From Chloroflexota bacterium (lineage in GTDB: Bacteria; Chloroflexota; Dehalococcoidia; Lucifugimonadales; UBA3495), in the NCBI GenBank assembly GCA_028874675.1, contig JAPPJA010000149.1:1506-7125 (forward strand): 5,620 nucleotides of DNA, given 5' to 3'. The notes beneath the pieces are model-generated. The model was not told where the DNA came from. It was given only the letters and a program-made list of their open reading frames with translations, and did no database searches. Positions 1 to 5,268 of this stretch are shown piece by piece. A program made the position numbers and the translations under genes. The first letter of the stretch is position 1. Each line of letters begins with the position of its first letter.

Positions 1-629
1 CTGATCTGCATGTAATGGTCGTCGGTGACCACCGCCAGGTGGTAGGTGGGAAAGCCGTCAGACTTCAGCAGAACAAAGTCATCCACCAACTCATTCTGCC
101 ATTCCACATCGTCACGGATTAAGTCATGCAAGTGGGTAACACCAGTGTCGGGCATGGAGAATCTCACTACGCAGGGGGCCCCTTCCTCCTCCAGCGTGCG
201 CCGCTCGGCGTCTCCCAGGCCCTTGCAGTGACCGTCATAGCCCAGCGCCCGTTTGCTCCTCTCCTGTTCCTGCCTGAGCTCGGCCAGCCTCTCCCGGGTG
301 CAGTAACACCGGTAGGCGTCCCCCTGGGCAATCAACCGCTCGGCCTCGGCGTAATAAAGGGGAAGCCGCTCCGACTGGAAATACGAACCGAACTCTCCCC
401 CCACTCGGGGCCCTTCGTCCCAGTCAATATCCAGCCACTCCAGGCCGTCCAGGATACCATCCACGGCTCCGGGCACCAGCCTTTCCTGGTCCGTATCCTC
501 TATTCGAACAACGAACTTTCCGCCGTGGTGGCGCGCAAAAAGCCAGTTGAACATCGCGGTACGAATGTTGCCGATGTGGGGCAAGCCCGTGGGACTGGGC
601 GCATACCTGACGCGGACTTCACTGGCCAA
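1..629 (-). CDS. gltX: Glutamyl-tRNA synthetase GltX, N-terminal 209 residues (cut by window edge)
   Basis: This class I aminoacyl-tRNA synthetase attaches glutamate to tRNA(Glu) in the cytoplasm. The reading frame is open to the left edge, so only the catalytic-domain half is present. Visible landmarks are the ATP-binding region APSPTGLPHIGN (residues 10-21, with HIGN as the HIGH motif), RIEDTD (42-47), a CYC pair (108-110) with YDGHC (131-135) in the zinc-binding insertion, and a KSDGFPTYHLAVVTDDH block (189-205). The KMSKR loop and anticodon-binding domain lie outside the window. The start is TTG at 629-627: an in-frame TGA lies at 662-660, no ATG, GTG or other TTG falls between, and GGGAGG (640-635) sits five bases upstream. 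The next in-frame ATG (residue 26) is past the HIGH motif, so it cannot be the start. It lies 108 bases downstream of glnS on the same strand and may be co-transcribed. The family call is certain; the end is not seen. Confidence 0.95.
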   Translation of the reverse strand, partial: MASEVRVRYAPSPTGLPHIGNIRTAMFNWLFARHHGGKFVVRIEDTDQERLVPGAVDGILDGLEWLDIDWDEGPRVGGEFGSYFQSERLPLYYAEAERLIAQGDAYRCYCTRERLAELRQEQERSKRALGYDGHCKGLGDAERRTLEEEGAPCVVRFSMPDTGVTHLHDLIRDDVEWQNELVDDFVLLKSDGFPTYHLAVVTDDHYMQI

Positions 630-634
630 TTTTT

Positions 635-640
635 CCTCCC
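635..640 (-). promoter_or_regulatory. Shine-Dalgarno site fixing the gltX TTG start
   Basis: On the minus strand GGGAGG is followed by five A residues and then TTG. This near-perfect anti-16S match decides the non-ATG start of gltX. Confidence 0.85.
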
Positions 641-725
641 GCGGACTCCTCCGCTCCGGTCATACTGCTAGGGGCAGGCCGCCCTCGATACGGGAACTTC
701 ATCATTGCTTTTGCGGCGTGTGCAA

Positions 726-738
726 GGCTGATTCAGCC
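726..738. repeat. Short palindrome at the end of glnS
   Basis: GGCTGATTCAGCC on the plus strand is a perfect inverted repeat around one central base. It overlaps the last base of the glnS TAG stop. As RNA it could form at best a five-pair stem with a three-base loop. No U-run follows on the minus strand, so it does not look like an intrinsic terminator, and read-through into gltX is plausible. It could be an mRNA-end hairpin or chance. Confidence 0.35.
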
Positions 739-2447
739 TAACCGGCGCCACTTACCCGCTGGGACTGCTCAATTCTGGCCCAGGAATCCCTTAGCGACAC
801 CGTTCGATTGAATACAGGCGCACCGGGCTGGGAGTCCCGGCTGTCAACGCAGTAATATCCCTGCCTCTCGAACTGGAACCGGTCTCCCCTTCCAGCCTCA
901 GCCAGACAGGGCTCTATCCGACATCCCGACAATACCTGAAGGGAGTCAGGGTTCAGGCGAGAGATGAAGTCCCTGCCGTCTTCTTCGCCCTCATCGTTGG
1001 AGTCCATCATCAGGTAATCATACAACCTGACTTCCGCTTCACGAGAATGGGCAGCGGACACCCAGTGCAGCGTACCCCGCACCCGACGACCGTCAGGGGT
1101 GGAGCCGCCCACAGACTCAGGATCATAGGTGCAGTGAAGCTCGGTTACTTCCCCGGTCTCGGGGTCCCTGACAACCTCCTGGCACGTTATGTAGCAGGCG
1201 TACCTGAGCCTGACCTCCCGACCGGGCGCCAGACGGAAGAAGCGGGATGGCGGGTTCTCCCGAAAGTCGTCCCGCTCTATGAAAACCTCCCGGGAGAAGG
1301 GCACTTTCCGGGTTCCCATGGCAGGGTCTTCCGGGTTGTTGACCGCGTCGAACTCCAGAACCTGGTCTTCCGGAAAGTTGGTTATCACGACCTTGAGGGG
1401 ATTGAGCACAGCCATAACCCTTGGGGCGTGCCGGTTCAGGTCTTCCCGGATGCAGTGCTCCAGAAGGGCCATGTTCACCACGGTGTCCCGCTTGGAAATG
1501 CCGACGTGCTCGCAAAAGGTCTTTATGGCCGCGGGAGTGTATCCCCGGCGGCGCAAACCGCTGATAGTGGGCATCCTGGGGTCGTCCCAACCGGAGACGT
1601 GACCGCCCTCAACCAGTTGCAGCAGCCGCCTCTTGCTCATGACCGTATTGGTCAGATTGAGGCGGGCGAACTCGATCTGCTGGGACCGGTAAACATCCAG
1701 CGCCTCAAGGGTCCAGTCATAAAGGGGCCGGTGGTCCTCAAATTCCAGGGTACACAGGGAATGAGTTATGTGCTCAATGGAGTCCGAAAGGGCATGAGCG
1801 TAGTCATACATCGGATAGATGCACCACTTGTCTCCCGTTCGGTGATGGTGCGCCCGCCGGATGCGGTAAATTGTAGGGTCCCGCATGTTCAGGTTAGGCG
1901 ATGCCATGTCTATCCTGGCCCTCAGCACATGGGCGCCGTCTTCAAATTCGCCGTCCCGCATTCGGCGGAACAGGTCCAGATTTTCCTCCACCGGCCGTTT
2001 CCGATAGGGGCTCTCCTTTCCTGACTCCGTCAGAGTGCCACGGTACTCACGAATTTCGTCAGCGGAAAGGCTGTCCACGTAGGCCTTTCCGTCCATTATC
2101 AACTGTTCGGCAAAATCGTAGAGGGCATCAAAGTAATCTGAAGCATAGTAGAGGTGCTGTCCCCAGTCGAATCCCAGCCAGCGCACGTCTTCCTGGATAG
2201 AGTTTATGTACTCGACGTCCTCACGGAGCGGGTTGGTATCGTCAAAGCGCAGGTGGCAGACACCCCCGGAGTATTCAGAGGCTACGCCAAAGTTAAGACA
2301 TATCGACTTGGCGTGACCGATGTGAAGATAGCCATTAGGCTCAGGCGGGAATCGGGTCACCACCCTGCCTTCGTACTTGTTGGATGCCAGGTCTTCCTGA
2401 ACTATGGCCCGAATGAAATCGGTGGAGGAGTTTTCCGGGGAGGTCAT
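738..2447 (-). CDS. glnS: Glutaminyl-tRNA synthetase GlnS, complete
   Basis: This class Ib synthetase charges tRNA(Gln) directly with glutamine in the cytoplasm. It is full length at 569 residues (E. coli GlnRS is about 554). The Rossmann catalytic domain opens with RFPPEPNGYLHIGHAKS (residues 32-48; HIGH at 42-45) and RFDDTNP (67-73). The block around YPMYDYAHALSDSIEH (211-226) and the ATP loop VMSKR (269-273) follow. The C-terminal half (about 340-560) is the two-barrel anticodon-binding region, with recognisable KVPFSREVFIERDDF, RLAPGREVRLRYA, HWVSAAH and PVFNRTVSLRDSW blocks. There is no YqeY-like C-terminal fusion, which some bacterial GlnRS carry. The start at 2447 is preceded by AGAGGA (2463-2458), about ten bases away, and an extended -10 promoter lies upstream at 2517-2525. 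gltX follows on the same strand. All core motifs are intact. Confidence 0.98.
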   Translation of the reverse strand: MTSPENSSTDFIRAIVQEDLASNKYEGRVVTRFPPEPNGYLHIGHAKSICLNFGVASEYSGGVCHLRFDDTNPLREDVEYINSIQEDVRWLGFDWGQHLYYASDYFDALYDFAEQLIMDGKAYVDSLSADEIREYRGTLTESGKESPYRKRPVEENLDLFRRMRDGEFEDGAHVLRARIDMASPNLNMRDPTIYRIRRAHHHRTGDKWCIYPMYDYAHALSDSIEHITHSLCTLEFEDHRPLYDWTLEALDVYRSQQIEFARLNLTNTVMSKRRLLQLVEGGHVSGWDDPRMPTISGLRRRGYTPAAIKTFCEHVGISKRDTVVNMALLEHCIREDLNRHAPRVMAVLNPLKVVITNFPEDQVLEFDAVNNPEDPAMGTRKVPFSREVFIERDDFRENPPSRFFRLAPGREVRLRYACYITCQEVVRDPETGEVTELHCTYDPESVGGSTPDGRRVRGTLHWVSAAHSREAEVRLYDYLMMDSNDEGEEDGRDFISRLNPDSLQVLSGCRIEPCLAEAGRGDRFQFERQGYYCVDSRDSQPGAPVFNRTVSLRDSWARIEQSQRVSGAG

Positions 2448-2484
2448 TCTGGTTGATTCCTCTGAACGGCAGTATCTTGGCAGA

Positions 2485-2495
2485 ACCGGTCAACA
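2485..2495. repeat. Copy 1 of 11-base word ACCGGTCAACA (glnS leader)
   Basis: The same 11 bases occur at 5239-5249 in the leader of the threonine aldolase. Here the word lies inside the predicted 5' untranslated region of glnS and reads TGTTGACCGGT along the transcript, so its orientation to the promoter is opposite to the other copy. It could be a regulator site or coincidence. Confidence 0.3.
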
Positions 2496-2516
2496 CCGGG
2501 ACTGGGCGACAGGGCT

Positions 2517-2525
2517 ATTCTAGCA
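2517..2525 (-). promoter_or_regulatory. Extended -10 promoter of glnS
   Basis: TGCTAGAAT reads on the minus strand: a TG-extended -10 with hexamer TAGAAT at 2522-2517. The hexamer 17 bases upstream is TTATCG (2545-2540), a poor -35, as is common for extended -10 promoters. Transcription would start near 2510, giving a leader of about 63 bases before the glnS ATG. It sits in the 145-base gap between the pseudouridine synthase gene and glnS, so glnS need not depend on read-through from the lspA cluster. Confidence 0.6.
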
Positions 2526-2592
2526 CGCCCCGCTTGCGCCGATAATAGGGAACTCGGCGAATTCTCTACGAAAAGAATCGGTCTATCAAGAA

Positions 2593-3525
2593 TTAATGGG
2601 CCGAACCACTGGGGTTAATCAAGGATTCCATCGCCTCATTCAGGTCCCGGGGCAGGGCTGAATGAAACGACATCTTCTCCCCCGTCCGGGGATGGAGAAA
2701 TTCCAGGGCATTGGCATGCAGGAACTGGCGGGACAGGGCTGAACTGCGGTGTCCGTAAACCTCATCCCCGAAGATGGGGTATCCCAGGTAAGCCAGGTGC
2801 ACCCTTATCTGGTGCGTCCTGCCTGTTTCCAGCGTAAGCGAAAGCAGGGCATGGCCCTCCAGTTCTTTCACGACACGAAAGTGGGTGCGGGATTCTCTAC
2901 CTCCCAGCACCACCGCCATGCGCTGGCGATGCCTGGGGTCTCGCGCTATAGGGGCATCCACTGTGCCCGAGTCCTGGGGCGGCACCCCGACAGTCAAAGC
3001 CATGTAGCCCTTGTTTACTTCCCTGCGTTTGATCTGGGAGGATACGTCATGGTGCGCTTTTTCCGTCTTGGCCACCACTATCAGACCCGAGGTATCCTTG
3101 TCCAGGCGGTGGACTATTCCCGGCCGGTGCACCCCGCCAACGCCCTGTATGTCCGGGCAACGGGCAAGGAGAGCATTTACCAGCGTCCCATCCGGATGCC
3201 CGGGACCTGGGTGAACGGAAAGGCCGGCGGGTTTATCGATGACCACGATATCAGAGTCCTGGTAAACGACCTCAATCGGAATGTCCTGGGGTATCAGGTC
3301 AGATTCCCGTACCGGGGGTATCGTCAGGATGACCCGGTCGCCGGTCCTTACCTTCTGGGCCGGACGCGCCACCCGGCCATTCAATGTGACCAGCCCTTCC
3401 CCTATAAGGGAGTGAATTCGGCTGCGGGTCAATTCCCTTGCCTGCTCAGCGAGGAACCGGTCCAGCCTGGTGGAATTGCCGGCCGCAACCAGTTCCCTGA
3501 CCCTGGTTTCGGAACTGCTGCTCAT
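2593..3525 (-). CDS. RluA/RluD-family pseudouridine synthase with S4 domain
   Basis: This enzyme isomerises specific uridines in RNA to pseudouridine; RluD-like members act on 23S rRNA, but the target site cannot be read here. The protein has 310 residues, close to E. coli RluD (326). An S4 RNA-binding domain (about residues 18-75, from TRLDRFLAEQ) precedes the catalytic domain. That domain shows VVIDKPAGLSVHPGPGH (94-110), the signature HRLDKDTSGLIVVAK (139-153) with catalytic Asp142, and LETGRTHQIRVHLAYLGYPI (232-251). The start at 3525 is the only good choice ahead of the S4 domain. Its ribosome site is weak and it begins nine bases after the annotated lspA stop, so translational coupling is likely. 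In another frame an upstream TGA overlaps this ATG (see lspA). An lspA-pseudouridine synthase pair is also known from other bacteria, such as B. subtilis lspA-ylyB. RluD is the nearest named enzyme, but orthology is not proven. Confidence 0.95.
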   Translation of the reverse strand: MSSSSETRVRELVAAGNSTRLDRFLAEQARELTRSRIHSLIGEGLVTLNGRVARPAQKVRTGDRVILTIPPVRESDLIPQDIPIEVVYQDSDIVVIDKPAGLSVHPGPGHPDGTLVNALLARCPDIQGVGGVHRPGIVHRLDKDTSGLIVVAKTEKAHHDVSSQIKRREVNKGYMALTVGVPPQDSGTVDAPIARDPRHRQRMAVVLGGRESRTHFRVVKELEGHALLSLTLETGRTHQIRVHLAYLGYPIFGDEVYGHRSSALSRQFLHANALEFLHPRTGEKMSFHSALPRDLNEAMESLINPSGSAH

Positions 3526-3534
3526 GACTTCACT

Positions 3535-4380
3535 TTACCGCCGAAGAGACCGCCTGGACAACCTTCGCCCAACGGTGGCCGGAGCAATTGCGCGGCAACC
3601 GCTCCGACGCCCGGAGTGGAACCGGCCACATCGGATGCAGCGGCCCCTGCGCTTGAGGGTGTAGTCCCGGTCGCCGACTGTTTCAGCCGTTGAGGTAGCG
3701 CCTCTGCCGCCTGGCCACAGGAGAATCCAGCCCAGGAGGGCGAGGCCTGAAATGATGGAGGCGTCGGCCAGGTTGAAAATGGGCCACGGCCCCACATCGA
3801 TGAAGTCAGTAACAGCTTCCAGCCGGAAACGGTCCAGCAGGTTGCCTATGGCCCCCCCGATCTGCAGGCCCAAACTCAGTTTCAAAAGGTTAGTGGGGCG
3901 AGGCTGGCTCTGGTAAATCAAAGCCAGCACAATGATGCCTACGAAGGAAACAAATATGAGCGGTGTGTTGTGCCCCTGCAGAATTCCGAAGGCGCTGCCG
4001 GTATTCTCCGCGTGAGTGAATCGGAAGAAGCCGCGGGCGGGATACGAATGGCCGAAGGGCAAATACGCTCGAACCAGGAACTTGGTCAACTGATCGAGAA
4101 GAAGAAATATCCCCGCCAGTTGCAGCAGGTCGAAGTCAAGAAAAATGGGGCGTTTGCGGTATGTCGTTTCGGCCTCAGGCTGGAGTTCTGCGGCAGGCGA
4201 GGGGGAAGCTATTACGGAATCTGAGACAGGTACAGAGGGAATCGTCTCTTCCGATTCCCGTAGTGCGCTTCCTTCAGTTTTTTCACTGGGCGAGGGATCC
4301 GGAGTTGGAGATTCTCCCTCGGATTGATGGGTATGTGGGCGCCTTTCCCTGTTTGATTCGCGGTTCTCCGGGGTCTCCAT
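3535..4380 (-). CDS. lspA: Lipoprotein signal peptidase LspA with long N-terminal extension and doubtful C-terminal tail
   Basis: This inner-membrane aspartyl protease (signal peptidase II) removes the signal peptide from diacylglyceryl-prolipoproteins after Lgt. The frame has 281 residues against about 160 typical. The core spans about residues 79-224 with four hydrophobic segments (about 81-103, 140-158, 164-182, 205-223). It has DQLTK (96-100), AENTGSAFGIL (124-134), GGAIGNLLDR (175-184), and the catalytic aspartates in TDFID (Asp192) and FNLADASI (Asp206), so it should be active. Residues 1-75 are an acidic Glu/Ser/Pro/Thr-rich, probably disordered stretch on the cytoplasmic side. No in-frame ATG, GTG or TTG lies between Met1 and the core, so a shorter start is not available. 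The tail after about residue 245 is Arg/Cys-rich and looks like an out-of-frame read; a one-base shift near 3644-3647 would give an Ala/Ser/Pro/Gly tail ending at 3522. The gene starts seven bases after the hydrolase stop, with no clear ribosome site, which suggests coupling. Confidence 0.93.
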   Translation of the reverse strand: METPENRESNRERRPHTHQSEGESPTPDPSPSEKTEGSALRESEETIPSVPVSDSVIASPSPAAELQPEAETTYRKRPIFLDFDLLQLAGIFLLLDQLTKFLVRAYLPFGHSYPARGFFRFTHAENTGSAFGILQGHNTPLIFVSFVGIIVLALIYQSQPRPTNLLKLSLGLQIGGAIGNLLDRFRLEAVTDFIDVGPWPIFNLADASIISGLALLGWILLWPGGRGATSTAETVGDRDYTLKRRGRCIRCGRFHSGRRSGCRAIAPATVGRRLSRRSLRR

Positions 4381-4387
4381 CGGAAGG

Positions 4388-5029
4388 CTACTTCAGGTTC
4401 TCGGCGAAGAACTCAGCCACAGGTCCGATCAGCTTGTTCTCCATCCCGCCCCAGAAGTGGTCGGCGCCGTTAACGACCTCGAATCTGGGCGAGCGGTCAA
4501 AGGCATCCAGGTTTTCCTGCAGATTTTCCGCTTCTACCAGCTTGTCGCGGCTCCCTGTGATAATCATCGTGGGCGTCTTGGACTTCTTCAGCGGCGTATC
4601 GGATATGGCGCGAATGTTGGGAGAAACCAGGGCTATTGACTTTGCTTTCTTCTGCACGTCCTTGCTGCCCAGGATTACCGAAGTACCGAAGGAATAGCCG
4701 GCCAGGCCCAGCTTGCCGCCGTCCACGCCTTTCCATGCCTTCATCAGGTCAAAGGCGCCCAGAACTTCCTGGTGCTCATTTTCGCCCTTGGAATGTTCGC
4801 CCTCGCTGTTGCCCACCCCGCGGAAATTGAACCGAATGGTGGCGAATCCCTGTTCTACCAACGAAAAGGAGAGAGCCAGCACCACGTTGTTATCCATATT
4901 CCCGCCGAACAACGGGTGGGGATGACAGATTACCACGCCGGGGACAGGGCTGCCGACGTCGTCAGGCGTGGCCACAATCCCTTCGAAATTCATGCCCTTG
5001 GCCTTGAAACTGACCGCGCTCTGTCTCAT
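4388..5029 (-). CDS. Small alpha/beta hydrolase (HPHPLFGG / GYSFG type)
   Basis: This is a serine hydrolase of the alpha/beta fold, similar to the small dienelactone-hydrolase-like family COG2945; its substrate is unknown. The protein has 213 residues from the start chosen here. Motifs are CHPHPLFGGNMDNNVV (residues 35-50, oxyanion-hole region), FNFRGVGNSEG (67-77), the nucleophile elbow GYSFG (Ser113), GSRDKLV with the acid Asp162, and GADHFWGG with His191, so the Ser-Asp-His triad is complete. There is no signal peptide or membrane segment; it should be cytosolic. A longer frame opens at an ATG at 5050. However, GGAGGT (5041-5036) sits seven bases before the ATG at 5029, and the likely promoter would leave only about ten leader bases for the upstream ATG. 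It is the first gene of the hydrolase-lspA-pseudouridine synthase cluster. A role linked to lipoprotein or lipid processing is possible from position only. Confidence 0.9.
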   Translation of the reverse strand: MRQSAVSFKAKGMNFEGIVATPDDVGSPVPGVVICHPHPLFGGNMDNNVVLALSFSLVEQGFATIRFNFRGVGNSEGEHSKGENEHQEVLGAFDLMKAWKGVDGGKLGLAGYSFGTSVILGSKDVQKKAKSIALVSPNIRAISDTPLKKSKTPTMIITGSRDKLVEAENLQENLDAFDRSPRFEVVNGADHFWGGMENKLIGPVAEFFAENLK

Positions 5030-5035
5030 TTGCCA

Positions 5036-5041
5036 ACCTCC
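5036..5041 (-). promoter_or_regulatory. Shine-Dalgarno site fixing the hydrolase start
   Basis: GGAGGT on the minus strand lies seven bases upstream of the ATG at 5029-5027. It falls inside the longer reading frame that opens at 5050, which argues that the first seven codons of that frame are not translated. Confidence 0.8.
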
Positions 5042-5066
5042 GCCTAGCATTTCGGCAACTCAACCC

Positions 5067-5095
5067 ATATTAGAAGACTGCATAGCGTTTGGCAA
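5067..5095 (-). promoter_or_regulatory. Sigma-70-like promoter for the hydrolase-lspA cluster
   Basis: On the minus strand TTGCCA (5095-5090; five of six matches to TTGACA) is followed by a 17-base spacer and TAATAT (5072-5067; four of six matches to TATAAT). Transcription would begin near 5060, giving about 31 leader bases that contain the GGAGGT site. Spacing and position are ideal. No other promoter is obvious before lspA or the pseudouridine synthase gene. Confidence 0.6.
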
Positions 5096-5228
5096 GGAAA
5101 CCTGCTAAGCAGCCAGGGTCCTTCGATTGTCCCCTTCCCCTTGCGCGGGGTAGTCCGGGATAGACGCGAAGTCCTGGCAGAAAAGACCTGCAACTCCCTC
5201 AATTGACCGGGCCCTGCAATGGTTGCCT
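5096..5228. other. Middle of the divergent intergenic region, no gene recognised
   Basis: This is the centre of the 239-base gap (5030-5268) between the divergent hydrolase and aldolase genes. A long minus-strand frame crosses it but has no family resemblance and runs antisense through the aldolase start. I see no tRNA-like cloverleaf and no terminator with a U-run. The only structure noted is small: CTGCTAAGCAG at 5102-5112 and a CCCC/GGGG hairpin around 5137-5150. It may hold regulator sites for the flanking promoters. Confidence 0.5.
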
Positions 5229-5239
5229 GTGCTAGAATA
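5229..5239 (+). promoter_or_regulatory. Extended -10 promoter of the threonine aldolase gene
   Basis: GTGCTAGAATA contains a TG-extended -10, TGCTAGAAT, with hexamer TAGAAT at 5233-5238. It is identical over 11 bases to the element upstream of glnS. No -35 match exists at 16-18 bases; a TTGACC at 5203-5208 is too far away (24-base gap). Transcription would start near 5245, about 24 bases before the ATG at 5269. Confidence 0.6.
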
Positions 5240-5249
5240 CCGGTCAACA
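5239..5249. repeat. Copy 2 of 11-base word ACCGGTCAACA (aldolase leader)
   Basis: This matches 2485-2495 exactly. Here it directly abuts the -10 hexamer and spans the likely transcription start, a position from which a bound repressor could block initiation. The first A is shared with the end of the promoter motif. Two copies only, so the case is weak. Confidence 0.3.
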
Positions 5250-5268
5250 TCCATACGAGTGTGAACCA

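Noticed and set aside
126..671. 181-codon plus-strand frame opposite gltX
   Set aside because: The minus strand carries an unbroken GluRS sequence with all motifs; the plus frame is its shadow.
1047..2024. 325-codon open frame on the plus strand opposite glnS
   Set aside because: It lies wholly antisense to a clearly conserved GlnRS, shows no recognisable domain, and such long shadow frames are common opposite GC-biased codons.
2560..2585. Possible terminator hairpin after the pseudouridine synthase gene (ATTCT and AGAAT arms)
   Set aside because: The stem is short and AT-rich with a bulge, and no U-run follows on the minus strand.
2749..3693. 314-codon open frame on the plus strand opposite the pseudouridine synthase
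   Set aside because: Antisense to conserved catalytic motifs and across the lspA junction; no family resemblance or ribosome site, so treated as a shadow frame.
5137..5150. CCCC/GGGG hairpin in the divergent intergenic region
   Set aside because: Only four pairs and no U-run in either direction; not enough for a terminator or riboswitch call.
5203..5238. TTGACC as the -35 of the aldolase promoter
   Set aside because: It is separated from TAGAAT by 24 bases, well outside the usual 16-18.
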